Origin: JAAGZL01 sp050288625
GTDB lineage: Bacteria; Pseudomonadota; Gammaproteobacteria; Chromatiales; Chromatiaceae
Assembly (NCBI GenBank): GCA_050288625.1
Contig: JBNKEE010000036.1
Location: 1-64,000, forward strand
Reading direction: 5' to 3'
Length of the DNA stretch: 64,000 bases
Numbering within the stretch: the first letter of the stretch is position 1; each line of letters starts with the position of its first letter. The translations under genes were made by a program, and so were the position numbers. The notes beneath the pieces are model-generated. The model did not search any database and was not told where the DNA came from. It was given only the letters and a program-made list of their open reading frames with translations. Of the stretch, positions 1 through 8,194 are shown piece after piece.

Positions 1-1004
1 GGTCCGCCATCTTCCGGCAGAGGGGTGCCGCTGGTGACACGTTGGCCGTGCTCTCTGATGGTCTCTCCCGGCAGCCATTCACCAGGTTTTCTCTTACCCT
101 GACCAGCTGATGTTTGGACCGGGTTAATCGGGCCTTGTCCAGTGCGTGCGCCACCGGTTATGACTCGCTGTTCACTGGCCATGCGGCCACGCATCTCATC
201 GGGGTCGTCGCCTTCCGGATCAGAGTCAGGCTTTATCCGTTCGTATGCCGGCATATCTGCATCCAGTTCATCTTCGTCTACCCAGACATCTTCTCCCTCT
301 CCCAACTTGATATCACCGTTTTCAGCATCACCGCCACCGGATTCGTTGCCACTATCATTGCCCTCCGGGGCAGGTTTGCCATTATGCTCACCTGGAACAT
401 GACCATTCTCATCTCCAAACTTGATCATGGTTAACTGGCCTTCCCTGGTATCCATATCCCTTGCCCGATAGTCGCTGGAGCGGTTTCTGTCGCGATAGTC
501 CTCTTCACTCATCCCATCTGGCCTGTCTCTGGGGTCACCGACCCAATGCGATAATTTGTTGGTATCCAGTCCTTCCGGCATAGGTGTTTTCATATCTTCG
601 GCAACCGGTGGTCGATAATCATTACCGTCTATCGGGCCGTTCGGGTCGCGTGGATTATTTCGGGAGACCTCCGGCAGATCATACACCGGGGCTCTTTCAT
701 TGTTTGTGGTGTCGATGGGTCTTGAACGTACTGTAAGTCCGGCGCTATTCGCAATCTTAAAGGCACTTCTTATGGCGTTTTTACTGGCCTGGGTCGTCAT
801 GCCTGGTTGGCGAACCTTTGCTGGCGTCTTGTTCTTGGCGCTAATGAGGCGCTTACTGTAAATAACAACAGCCTTGTTGGTTTTTGCCGATACAGGTGCT
901 GTGTTGGCGGTGCGCCTCTCGGCAGCAACTGCTGTGCTGACTGAGGTTGTACCGCAGATCAGCATGATGCAGATTGGCAACAGTTTTTTCTGTAGGTGTT
1001 TCAT
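1..1004 (-). CDS. Secreted acidic low-complexity protein (C-terminus beyond window)
   Basis: The minus strand is open without a stop from the ATG at 1004 to the window edge, about 334 codons. A strong Shine-Dalgarno AAGGAGG lies 8 bases before the ATG. The protein starts with a Sec-type signal (MKHLQKKLLPICIMLI, then a likely cleavage near AVAA). A basic Lys/Arg/Ala stretch follows to about residue 75. The rest is strongly acidic and rich in Gly, Asp, Glu, Asn and Pro (GNDSGNESGGGDAENGD, GEGEDVWVDEDELDADMP). No known domain is recognised and the C-terminus is missing. Export and low complexity suggest a periplasmic or surface protein; no function can be assigned. Confidence 0.75.
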   Translation of the reverse strand, partial: MKHLQKKLLPICIMLICGTTSVSTAVAAERRTANTAPVSAKTNKAVVIYSKRLISAKNKTPAKVRQPGMTTQASKNAIRSAFKIANSAGLTVRSRPIDTTNNERAPVYDLPEVSRNNPRDPNGPIDGNDYRPPVAEDMKTPMPEGLDTNKLSHWVGDPRDRPDGMSEEDYRDRNRSSDYRARDMDTREGQLTMIKFGDENGHVPGEHNGKPAPEGNDSGNESGGGDAENGDIKLGEGEDVWVDEDELDADMPAYERIKPDSDPEGDDPDEMRGRMASEQRVITGGARTGQGPINPVQTSAGQGKRKPGEWLPGETIREHGQRVTSGTPLPEDGG

Positions 1005-1373
1005 TTTTTGTTCCTCCTTGTGTTTAACTGTTGTGTAATATATGTAGCCGAACCTGAATGCATACTGAACGTATGGTTAAATGTCGTGGCTGGCAGCGGC
1101 TGGTGTTTGACTTTAGTGGTGTGTGATCAATCGGCTATCGAGTACGGTGTCTGGGTCAACCAGTCAGCGCTGAGCTTCAATCCGACTTTCGATGGTGTGA
1201 TAGATAAGGTATTTCCCGACGGAATGCGCGGTTCTGAGATTCCTGTCTTGTTACAGGGGCGTGTGACCGTATTTGTAAGGAACGGCGCTCAGACCGATCT
1301 GCCTCAGTTCAAAGAGGTATGTATCTGTCTTCAGTTATAGATGGACAATAGCGAAAGGTGTTTGGTCAGTCAT
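1005..1373. other. Intergenic region between divergent genes
   Basis: This stretch separates the divergent secreted-protein gene and mtgA, so it should hold both promoters. A plus-strand frame is open across it (996-1340), but it overlaps the Shine-Dalgarno and start of the minus-strand gene and resembles no protein I know. No clear repeat or RNA structure was seen. Confidence 0.4.
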
Positions 1374-2069
1374 ATGAAATCAACCGGAAAAAGGGTGCGC
1401 CGCATCCTTCTCTATCTACTGCTCCTCGCTGTCTGTTGGCAGGCCTGGTATTTTTCCTGGGTATTATGGTGGAGATATTATGATCCTGATATGACTGCGT
1501 TTATGCGGCACCGTCTTGAGGTGATGCAGGAGAAGAACCGTAGGGCCAAGCTCAAACATAACTGGGTGCCTTATAAACGTATCTCCATTCACCTAAAGCG
1601 TGCCGTGGTCGCCGCCGAGGACGACAGGTTTGTCGGCCACTTTGGATTTGACTGGGAAGGTATGCGTAATGCGCTGGAAAAAAACCGGCGTCGGGGCAAG
1701 GTAGTTGCCGGCGGCTCGACCATATCCCAGCAGTTGGCTAAGAATCTGTTCCTCTCCGATTCCAGAACGCCGTGGCGCAAGATACAGGAGGCGATCATAA
1801 CGGTTTGGCTGGAGTTGCTATGGGACAAGCGTCGTATCCTGGAGGTTTATCTCAATACTGCAGAATGGGGCAACGGTATCTTTGGGGCTGAGGCGGCGGC
1901 ACGGCGCTATTACAATATGGGAGCTGCCAATTTGTCAGCGCACCATGCGGCGCGTCTGGCCGTGATGCTACCTGCACCACGTCGTTACGGACGTAACCCT
2001 TTTTCCGCTTATGTCAACAAACGCACTCAAATGATTGTTGAGCGCATGCGCTACTCTGAGGTGCCATAG
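1374..2069 (+). CDS. mtgA: Monofunctional biosynthetic peptidoglycan transglycosylase MtgA
   Basis: GT51 glycosyltransferase that polymerises lipid II into glycan strands at the inner membrane. About 231 residues from the ATG at 1374, normal for MtgA. One N-terminal transmembrane helix (ILLYLLLLAVCWQAWYFSWV) is followed by the family motifs: EDDRFVGHFGFDW with the catalytic Glu, GGSTISQQLAKNLFL, and KRRILEVYLNTAEWG. There is no transpeptidase domain. An upstream in-frame ATG at 1341 adds 11 residues; I prefer 1374 because MtgA proteins usually begin just before the basic residues and the helix, but neither start has a strong ribosome site. Confidence 0.93.
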   Translation: MKSTGKRVRRILLYLLLLAVCWQAWYFSWVLWWRYYDPDMTAFMRHRLEVMQEKNRRAKLKHNWVPYKRISIHLKRAVVAAEDDRFVGHFGFDWEGMRNALEKNRRRGKVVAGGSTISQQLAKNLFLSDSRTPWRKIQEAIITVWLELLWDKRRILEVYLNTAEWGNGIFGAEAAARRYYNMGAANLSAHHAARLAVMLPAPRRYGRNPFSAYVNKRTQMIVERMRYSEVP

Positions 2070-2132
2070 ATAAGGTGCGGTAATATTAGAAGCGCTTTAG
2101 AAATCGTGTTCAGTTTGCTATATGCGACAGAT

Positions 2133-2579
2133 CTACTTCTCGTTGGCTGTTTTTTGCTGTATCAACCACTGCCAGGCTCCTTCAGGTTCAAAAAAGACCT
2201 TGATCGTGACGTGCCTGGCTATGTTTAGTTGTTCAATTAGTCGCTGCATATTCACATTGCCTCGAGCCTTGATTGGGGGCAGCACCGCCCAAAATTTCCA
2301 ACCTGCCTTAAGTGCCAAAGGCTCCCAATAGTCTTGAGCCCATGCGCTATCTTCTGCAGAGAGAATGGAGTTGTTGCGATCATCTGAAAGCCACTTCTGA
2401 ACATTGTTCTCCCGCATTAAACGTAGTCCGGTTAACAGCACATCGCGAAACGATTTATCTGAAACTGGCTGGAGAAATTTATGATGAATGATTTTGGCTT
2501 CCGGATAATACCAAAGACAAGCGTACTCGTTTTCAAGTAAGGTGTCTCTGGAGTCAATCCCATTCGCGTCTCTAGACAA
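2133..2579 (-). CDS. STAS/SEC14-like hypothetical protein
   Basis: A 148-residue soluble protein. The central pattern (QKWLSDDRNNSILSAEDSAW, then a tail with KVFFEPEGAWQWL) resembles the small STAS/SEC14-like proteins common in Bacteroidetes and some proteobacteria, in which a WLxDxR motif is followed by an end-of-domain FxxxxEAxxWL. That assignment is by recollection of the pattern and is tentative. No catalytic residues can be named. It stands alone between mtgA and tadA, both on the opposite strand. The first ATG may lie upstream of the true start. Confidence 0.6.
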   Translation of the reverse strand: MSRDANGIDSRDTLLENEYACLWYYPEAKIIHHKFLQPVSDKSFRDVLLTGLRLMRENNVQKWLSDDRNNSILSAEDSAWAQDYWEPLALKAGWKFWAVLPPIKARGNVNMQRLIEQLNIARHVTIKVFFEPEGAWQWLIQQKTANEK

Positions 2580-2735
2580 TTTCCGTCCTTACTATATTAC
2601 TTTAAAGATATATTGAGCATTATTCTCTGTATTTACCTATAGCATAGACCGCGAATTCGTGGAATGTCAGATACTGTTGGATTTTGACATAGAGCTGGAT
2701 TATTCTGAGCGTAACCGCGGTAATATGGTGGAAGA

Positions 2736-3245
2736 TTGACCGCTCGCAACGTCTTGAAAATTACTGATTCTGATTATATCCAGCAAATGCAGTGCGATCT
2801 TAAATGGATGAAGCATGCCCTGAGTTTAGCTCAAAAGGCTGAGGATGAGGGCGAAGTGCCTGTGGGTGCTGTGGTCGTTATACATGATGAGATTGTAGGG
2901 CAGGGTTGGAATCGACCTGTAGGCACTCATGACCCCACGGCACACGCCGAGATAATAGCCTTGCGTGATGCAGGACTTAATCAATGTAACTACCGCTTAC
3001 CAGGCTGCACCTTGTATGTAACTTTGGAACCCTGCCCCATGTGTGCTAGTGCCATTATTCATGCTCGTGTTGGTCGTGTTGTCTTTGGGGCCTATGATCC
3101 AAAGGGCGGTGCGGCCGGAAGCTTGTTCAATCTACTGCCACCAGACGGCCGGTTCAATCATAGCCTGGATTGTACAGGGGGTGTGCTAGAGCGTGAATGT
3201 GGAGATATCATCCGCTCTTTCTTTCAAAAGCGAAGAAACGGTTAG
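2736..3245 (+). CDS. tadA: tRNA adenosine(34) deaminase TadA
   Basis: Deaminates adenosine 34 of tRNA-Arg(ACG) to inosine. The zinc site is clear: TAHAEIIAL (zinc His and catalytic Glu) and EPCPMCASA (two zinc Cys). The body matches E. coli TadA closely (EVPVGAVVV, GWNRPVGTHDPTAHAE, GRVVFGAYDPKGGAAGSL). The longest frame opens with TTG at 2736 and has 169 residues. ATG codons at 2787 and 2808 are in frame; E. coli TadA has about 11 residues before the WM-HAL block, so 2787 is a plausible real start. It converges with mltF. Confidence 0.93.
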   Translation: MTARNVLKITDSDYIQQMQCDLKWMKHALSLAQKAEDEGEVPVGAVVVIHDEIVGQGWNRPVGTHDPTAHAEIIALRDAGLNQCNYRLPGCTLYVTLEPCPMCASAIIHARVGRVVFGAYDPKGGAAGSLFNLLPPDGRFNHSLDCTGGVLERECGDIIRSFFQKRRNG

Positions 3246-3275
3246 ATGTAGATTTGATTTTAGGAGCATGAGATA

Positions 3276-4682
3276 TTACAGCGCGGAAGACGATGATGGC
3301 GTCAGAGGCGGTGGTTGTTGCTCATCTTCCTTCCTTTGTGTTTTCTGCAGATTGAACCAGCTTAGAAGATTGTAGTAGGTACGTATATTTTCTACATAGG
3401 TCACTGGCTCGCGTCCTCTGGCATATCCGTGCTTGGTCTCAGTGTAGTATTTCTCCTGGCTGAGTAATGGAAGGTAAGTTTGAACATCATCCCACGAACT
3501 AGGATCAGCACCGTGTTGTTGGGTCAGGATGCGGGCATCCTCTAAATGTCCCAAGCCCACATTATACGCAGCTAATGACAACCATAGTCTATCTTTGCCC
3601 TTTATCTTTTTTGGCAAACGTTTTTCGATATTACGCAGGTACCTGGCGCCGCCGATGATACTCTGTTTAGGGTCCTCCCTGTCTTCTATGTTTAGCTCAT
3701 TAGCGGTGTTATTGGTTAGCATCATTATTCCTCGGACGCCAGTGGGCGACACTGCTTCCGGGTCCCAATGTGACTCTTGATAGCCGACTGCAGCAAGTAG
3801 ACGCCAATCGAATTGAGTTTGCTGTGCGGCTTGTTTGAAGTAGTCAATATATTGTGGAAGGCGTACCTGGGAGTGGAATTTAAATGTATTGGTTCCAACG
3901 AAACCGATGTTCACTGTTTTCCCGTAGTATCGTTCCATCAATCGATCAAGTTTGCCTGTCAATTTTAGACGATGGAAAAAACTTCTAGCCGCATCATAGA
4001 GACTAGAGTCTTCAGAGTGGGGAAAGGCCCAGGCTAACTCTTCTGGTTTGGTAAGATCAAATGCCACTGCAAGCTCAGGATAGAAGCGCTTATTAATCAT
4101 CATTTCATTAGAGTCGGCAACCGTGTAATCAAGGATCCCTTCCCAAACCATATTAATCAGCTCTTCACTCCCGAGGTCACTATTTGATAGCCAATCCAGC
4201 TTAGGATTTTTTTTCTTGTGGCGGAGTAGTTCTTCCTCATGACTACTGCCAGCAACTACTTCAAATAGACTGCCGACAGTATCCTTAAGGCTCCTCGGCC
4301 TTCTATTGCCAAGTTTGTAGATCAATTGCTGTGTTATGGTGTGATAGCTGGTGCCAAAACGTACCATGGTCATGCGGTTGGCTGTAATAGTCAGTCCAGC
4401 TGCCGCAAGATGGGCCTTTCCGTCCATCAGCATGGGGATAGTGTCGTTGAAACGTTTCGGCACGATGAATCTGGCTTTGACCCCCAGTTCATCGGCAAAC
4501 ATAGTTACCAGATCGTACTCGAAACCGGTCAGTCCATCCTTATCCTCGTAATAGGTGGTGGCACTGTTCCTGGTTAGAACCACGAGTTCACCCTTTTGTT
4601 TGATCTGCTCCAGCAGCGGCGGTGGAAAGCTGCAACTAGCAAATAAAAGCAGTATGAAGACTGAAAAGAGGCTTTTGCGCAT
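3276..4682 (-). CDS. mltF: Membrane-bound lytic murein transglycosylase MltF
   Basis: Outer-membrane lipoprotein that cleaves glycan strands, forming 1,6-anhydro-muropeptides. The 468-residue protein has a lipoprotein signal ending in a lipobox (LLFASC). A periplasmic substrate-binding-protein-like domain (SBP_bac_3) spans about residues 30-260, and an SLT lysozyme-like domain about 290-430. The SLT catalytic Glu lies in AAVGYQESHWDP, followed by the GVRGIMMLT and AAYNVGLGHL motifs. Domain order and length match MltF. The tail after residue 440 is Pro/Ser-rich. In E. coli mltF is also close to tadA. Confidence 0.94.
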   Translation of the reverse strand: MRKSLFSVFILLLFASCSFPPPLLEQIKQKGELVVLTRNSATTYYEDKDGLTGFEYDLVTMFADELGVKARFIVPKRFNDTIPMLMDGKAHLAAAGLTITANRMTMVRFGTSYHTITQQLIYKLGNRRPRSLKDTVGSLFEVVAGSSHEEELLRHKKKNPKLDWLSNSDLGSEELINMVWEGILDYTVADSNEMMINKRFYPELAVAFDLTKPEELAWAFPHSEDSSLYDAARSFFHRLKLTGKLDRLMERYYGKTVNIGFVGTNTFKFHSQVRLPQYIDYFKQAAQQTQFDWRLLAAVGYQESHWDPEAVSPTGVRGIMMLTNNTANELNIEDREDPKQSIIGGARYLRNIEKRLPKKIKGKDRLWLSLAAYNVGLGHLEDARILTQQHGADPSSWDDVQTYLPLLSQEKYYTETKHGYARGREPVTYVENIRTYYNLLSWFNLQKTQRKEDEQQPPPLTPSSSSAL

Positions 4683-4819
4683 AAAAGTGAGATTGATCCA
4701 AAGGGTTTTAATGCTTAGTCAGTATTCCGTTTTTGTGTAGAATAATGGGAGATTTTAACCGACCTCTGTCCCCAGTAACAGGTTGACAGCACTGAATGGA
4801 CGGTACACCAGATAGAAGG

Positions 4820-4998
4820 GGTGCCGGAGCTGGCCGAACGGGACTGACTCGACCAATTTGCCGGGATAGATACAGGGATGTATCGTAGAGAGCAACGCAG
4901 GAGCAGTTGCCGAGCGAATTGGAACGCGCTTTAGCGCGGCCCGTAGGGCGGAGGGCATGGAAGCCCGGAGTAAATCAGTTGTATGCTTGAAGATACAC
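4820..4998 (+). pseudogene. Broken tRNA-Ser copy split by an insertion
   Basis: Bases 4820-4852 are identical to the 5' part of the intact tRNA-Ser downstream, from the end of the acceptor stem through the D arm and anticodon CGA (33 of 33). Bases 4972-4983 then match the 3' side of its anticodon stem, followed by a diverged variable arm that can still pair (GTAT with ATAC). Between them lie 119 foreign bases. The T arm and both acceptor strands are missing, so it cannot be a functional tRNA. Confidence 0.75.
4853..4971. repeat. Small hairpin-rich insertion element, copy 1
   Basis: A 119-base segment splitting the tRNA-Ser remnant in its anticodon loop, exactly after CGA and before AAATC. 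It contains three hairpins: GATACA with TGTATC, CGCGCT with AGCGCG, and GCCC with GGGC. It also has GCCGAGCGAA and GCCCGTAGGG, words characteristic of dispersed repeats in related genomes. It holds no gene and is too short for a group I intron. Confidence 0.55.
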
Positions 4999-5006
4999 AA
5001 GTTTTT

Positions 5007-5097
<91 letters not shown>

Positions 5098-5099
5098 TA

Positions 5100-5135
5100 T
5101 AAAGCACATGGCCCCTTTAGGGACCTTGTGCTTTA
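5100..5135 (+). terminator. Hairpin downstream of tRNA-Ser
   Basis: TAAAGCACA at 5100-5108 pairs with TGTGCTTTA at 5127-5135, and a GC-rich inner stem (GGCCCCT/AGGGACC, imperfect) lies between them. It starts 3 bases after the tRNA CCA. No proper T-run follows, so the terminator call rests on position and stem strength. Confidence 0.5.
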
Positions 5136-5163
5136 TTAGCATGGGTGGGTGAGGGCCCACGCC

Positions 5164-5264
5164 GGGTTCGACCAGCCAGCGCGAAGCGCTGGCGCAGGAC
5201 GACGGAGCAAGGCGACGTCGCCCCGTAGGAGTAAGCCGTTTAGCGGCGAATCAATCCCACCCTC
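5164..5264. repeat. T-arm fragment of tRNA-Ser split by hairpin-rich element, copy 2
   Basis: GGGTTCGA at 5164-5171 and AATCCCACCCTC at 5253-5264 together reproduce the T arm and 3' acceptor strand of the adjacent tRNA-Ser. They are separated by 81 bases holding CCAGCGC-GAA-GCGCTGG, the palindrome GGCGACGTCGCC and GCCG-TTTAG-CGGC. The break is again directly after CGA and before AATC, and the insert again begins CCA. The architecture resembles copy 1 at 4853-4971 although the sequences differ. Confidence 0.55.
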
Positions 5265-5368
5265 GGTAACTGCTCCATGCGTTACTCTCGATAATTGCTC
5301 CTGCATTATTCTACCTTCGCCCATCCATGGGCTTGTACCTCCCGTATCCATGCAGTCGTCTCCGCCAA

Positions 5369-5989
5369 TCATGTAGCCCCTTTTATGGAAAATGTACCGG
5401 AGTAACCAAAGGTTTTACCAAAGAGAGGGTGTGCCATACTAAAGTCTATATAGAACTCATCTTCTGAGATGGCCCGTTCGATTATCCTGGCATCCCCCAA
5501 TATGGCCCATGTAGGTATGGGTATCCGGGACAACCCTGTATCCCAAACGTACCCGGCGCTGTTAAATATCAGGGCACCGGCGTCGACCGACATGCGCATA
5601 CGTATACCTAGGCCGAATCTCACATATTCGATAATCTCATTCCCTCCCGCGTATTCCATCCTGGATCTGAACTCGGTCAGTGGTTTGCCGGGAAATTGCA
5701 GGGTGCGGTGCCAGAACATGGACTTGGTGTTATCTTCTGTGGTCCAGTTTCTGACTTGGGTCGGGATATTGATACCACGGTAGGGGACCAGCGCGCCAAA
5801 GACACGTCCAGGCAACAGGAAGAGTTTGGCAATATTGGAGTGAAATACACGGTCCATGGTGCCGTGTATGGTCATATCCACAGTAGTCCCAGGGGCCATT
5901 TCGTAATGATGTTTCACGATATCGTCAAGTCGCTGCCACTGTTTACCCAGGGCCTGTTGCATGATCGATGTCGGATGTTCCTGTTGCAT
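5369..5989 (-). CDS. DUF4166 domain protein
   Basis: A 206-residue protein matching the DUF4166 pattern: an N-terminal QWQRLDDIVKHHYEM, a central FHSNIAKLFLLPGRVFGALVPY, a mid-domain FWHRTLQFPGKP, and a C-terminal GYSGTFSI. No enzymatic motif is visible and there are no clear membrane helices. DUF4166 is often found next to or fused with oxidoreductases, and here it is the last gene of an operon with an SDR/DoxX fusion and a DUF2269 membrane protein. Its biochemical role is unknown. Confidence 0.75.
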   Translation of the reverse strand: MQQEHPTSIMQQALGKQWQRLDDIVKHHYEMAPGTTVDMTIHGTMDRVFHSNIAKLFLLPGRVFGALVPYRGINIPTQVRNWTTEDNTKSMFWHRTLQFPGKPLTEFRSRMEYAGGNEIIEYVRFGLGIRMRMSVDAGALIFNSAGYVWDTGLSRIPIPTWAILGDARIIERAISEDEFYIDFSMAHPLFGKTFGYSGTFSIKGAT

Positions 5990-5999
5990 AATGATCCGC

Positions 6000-6476
6000 C
6001 TATAGTGAAATAGCTGGTTTAAAGACCATCAGAATATATACAGCGACCATGGAGGTAAAGGCTGGTACGCCAAGCCAAAACCATGTCCTCGCATAGCGGT
6101 GATAGCGGTCATCTAACTCCTGTCCTTGCAGTACGGCTTTGGTGGCCAGATCCCGCATCCTGATCTGCAGCCAGACCACAGGGAGCCAGCAGCCTCCGGC
6201 TACGATGTAGAGAACGATCGTAATGATTATCCATGGTTGATCAAGGGGGAAGCCCAGGATGTGGACCAGCCAAAAACCTGTGATCGGCTGGATAATGACC
6301 GTGGGTGTGGTAAACAGCCAATCGGCGATGACCACGGTCCGATTGGTTCTGGCCATGGATCTCAGGTCGCCGCCGCGATCCGCCATCCACTTGTAAAAAG
6401 CACTGCCCAGTCCGGTACCAAACAGCAGGGTAGAGCTGAGGATATGGATAACCTTAACCAGTGCGTATTCCATCAT
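6000..6476 (-). CDS. DUF2269 family integral membrane protein
   Basis: A 158-residue protein with four predicted membrane helices (around residues 5-25, 50-75, 82-104 and 135-155). It opens MMEYALVKVIHILSSTLLF with a conserved helix-1 His, typical of DUF2269. Its ATG overlaps the stop of the upstream SDR/DoxX gene as ATGA, so the two are translationally coupled. It probably acts with that protein at the inner membrane. No substrate can be proposed. Confidence 0.78.
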   Translation of the reverse strand: MMEYALVKVIHILSSTLLFGTGLGSAFYKWMADRGGDLRSMARTNRTVVIADWLFTTPTVIIQPITGFWLVHILGFPLDQPWIIITIVLYIVAGGCWLPVVWLQIRMRDLATKAVLQGQELDDRYHRYARTWFWLGVPAFTSMVAVYILMVFKPAISL

Positions 6477-7759
6477 CTTCTCCTATCCAATATCAGCATG
6501 ATAAGGGTGCCAGCTATCAGCGGTAGATTCTTGCTCATGGCGCCGAACGGGTGTGCCCACTGCTCCGGGAGCCACAGTGTAATGATGACGCTGTACAATA
6601 AGATGACACCGATCTGGATCACGACCACCAGGCGCAGACGCATGGAGAAGAGGGTTGCGATGCCAAGCAAGATGTCGGTAACAGCTGCGCCATACAGCAT
6701 GATGGGTTGCCAGATGCCATCTATCCCAGCCCGGGCCAACATGGCGTAACTCTGTTCTACGGGAAACACACAGGCGGATACGATCCCGGTAAACAGCCAT
6801 ACGAAGGCGATTGAGATACGCAATGCCGGGGCTAGAAAATAGAGTCCGGCATGCCAAAGATCAGACTGTTGTGCCGGTGTATTGGTCAATACCTTTTCCA
6901 TGGATTTTGGCCAGTAACCGAACCTGGCGACGATGGGCTCGACATTACCGGTATTGCCGTTACGTAGCATGCGAACGGCATCTTCGGTTATCGGTGTTTG
7001 TCCCAGCAATCCAGCCCAGCGGGCGCCATAAAGCGCAAGCTGGTATGGGATAGAGATGAATCTTGCATGGCCCAGACCAAGCCAGCGACGGAGTGTGCTG
7101 TATAGCTCAATCATGGTGATAGGCGCGGGTCCAACCATCTCTATGTTCTCTCGCAGTGGTGACGGTGATTCCACCAACTCAACTATCGCTTGTGACAGAT
7201 CGTCAATGTGGATTGGTTGGACAGGTTGATCACCAGAGTCGATCAGGGGGATAAAGGGCAGGGCGGATATGGCCTTGAATAGGGCCATGCTTTTGGCCCC
7301 GGGGCCATAGACTATGGATGGCATAATGACGGCCCAATCAAGAGCGCATTTCCTCAGGTGTCTATCTGCTGCAAGTTTACTTGTGTGGTAGTGGCTGAAG
7401 GCGTGCTCATCGGCGCCCAGGGCTGAGATCTGAATGACCCTTTTTACCCCTGCCGACTCGCAGGCCCGAAACAGGGCGATGGGTGCATGGCTGTGCAGTG
7501 CATCGAAGGTCTGGGTTCTGGTTTCGCGGATGATACCGACCGCGTTGATGACAGCGTCGATACCTTGCAGTCGCGGGATCCAGTCGGATATGGAGTGGTC
7601 GGTAGAGAAGTCGGACATGATGACAGAGATCTCTGGCCATCGTTGCTCAGCATATTCGGTACAGCGTACGCAGGCCACGATGTGATGCCCCTTCTCTGAC
7701 AGCGCTCGTGCCAGGTGGCTGCCGATGAACCCGCTTGCTCCGGTAATAAGAATGCGCAT
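6473..7759 (-). CDS. SDR-family NAD(P)-binding protein fused to a DoxX-like membrane domain
   Basis: A 428-residue fusion. Residues 1-290 are an extended SDR fold of NAD-epimerase type: ITGASGFIGSHLARAL is the dinucleotide loop, INAVGIIRE follows strand 4, and the usual YxxxK site reads YHTSK. Residues about 300-425 form four helices of the DoxX-like type (LYFLAPALRISIAFVWLFTG, then LLGIATLFSM). This SDR-DoxX form commonly neighbours DUF2269 and DUF4166 genes, as here. The cytosolic dehydrogenase half probably acts on a membrane-associated substrate; the reaction is unknown. Confidence 0.82.
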   Translation of the reverse strand: MRILITGASGFIGSHLARALSEKGHHIVACVRCTEYAEQRWPEISVIMSDFSTDHSISDWIPRLQGIDAVINAVGIIRETRTQTFDALHSHAPIALFRACESAGVKRVIQISALGADEHAFSHYHTSKLAADRHLRKCALDWAVIMPSIVYGPGAKSMALFKAISALPFIPLIDSGDQPVQPIHIDDLSQAIVELVESPSPLRENIEMVGPAPITMIELYSTLRRWLGLGHARFISIPYQLALYGARWAGLLGQTPITEDAVRMLRNGNTGNVEPIVARFGYWPKSMEKVLTNTPAQQSDLWHAGLYFLAPALRISIAFVWLFTGIVSACVFPVEQSYAMLARAGIDGIWQPIMLYGAAVTDILLGIATLFSMRLRLVVVIQIGVILLYSVIITLWLPEQWAHPFGAMSKNLPLIAGTLIMLILDRRR

Positions 7760-7765
7760 GACCGT

Positions 7766-8128
7766 CTATCCCTGTTTGGTATGCAGAGCCATCAAGTTGT
7801 GCGAGTTACTGATAGACTTCCAGATAACCTTGCCAATTGCACTCAAGGCGATGAAGTCTCCGAGTAGAGTTCTGAATAGTGTCTTCCGCAGTTCATCGGC
7901 CACACTGTGATGGATGACTGAACCGGTCTGAGCGAAATAGACCACGACCAGGAGGGGAGAGATGACCAGCATCAGCTGGGTGAACATTACCCAAAATGCA
8001 GCCCTGTTTTCCGTACCACAGGTGTCCGTCAGTACATCTGTGAGCAGTGGTTTAAGCAGTCGGATCAAGACAAAGCTGATAGCGAGGCAAAGTGCTAATT
8101 CAAGAACGAAGAGTAAAAGTGTGTTCAT
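7766..8128 (-). CDS. Small membrane protein, first gene of the SDR/DoxX operon
   Basis: About 120 residues with two clear hydrophobic helices (LLLFVLELALCLAISFVLIRLL and FTQLMLVISPLLVVVYFA) and a soluble C-terminus. I place the start at 8128, where GGAG lies 9 bases upstream; ATGs at 8143 and 8134 are in frame. It ends 6 bases before the SDR/DoxX gene and lies just downstream of a palindromic operator. No family recognised. Confidence 0.65.
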   Translation of the reverse strand: MNTLLLFVLELALCLAISFVLIRLLKPLLTDVLTDTCGTENRAAFWVMFTQLMLVISPLLVVVYFAQTGSVIHHSVADELRKTLFRTLLGDFIALSAIGKVIWKSISNSHNLMALHTKQG

Positions 8129-8158
8129 TGCCATAATCTCCATATAAATATTTCATTA

Positions 8159-8178
8159 ATTTCTGTATGCACAGAAAT
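8159..8178 (-). promoter_or_regulatory. Palindromic operator 1, in front of the SDR/DoxX operon
   Basis: ATTTCTGT-ATGC-ACAGAAAT is a perfect inverted repeat with 8-base arms, between the regulator gene and the operon start at 8128. It is preceded by CATTA, as is the related site at 8739-8758. It is the probable binding site of the GbsR/MarR-type regulator encoded next to it. Confidence 0.65.
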
Positions 8179-8194
8179 ATACAGTTAAAAAAAG

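Noticed and set aside
996..1340. Plus-strand open frame of 114 codons
   Set aside because: It overlaps the ribosome site and start of the exported minus-strand protein, has no ribosome site and resembles no known family.
4853..4971. Group I intron in a tRNA anticodon loop
   Set aside because: The insert is only 119 bases, lacks recognisable P3-P7 core elements, and the host tRNA copy has no T arm.
5149..5376. Arg/Ser/Pro-rich open frames on both strands
   Set aside because: They lie within the hairpin repeat and tRNA fragment and reflect its GC-rich palindromes.
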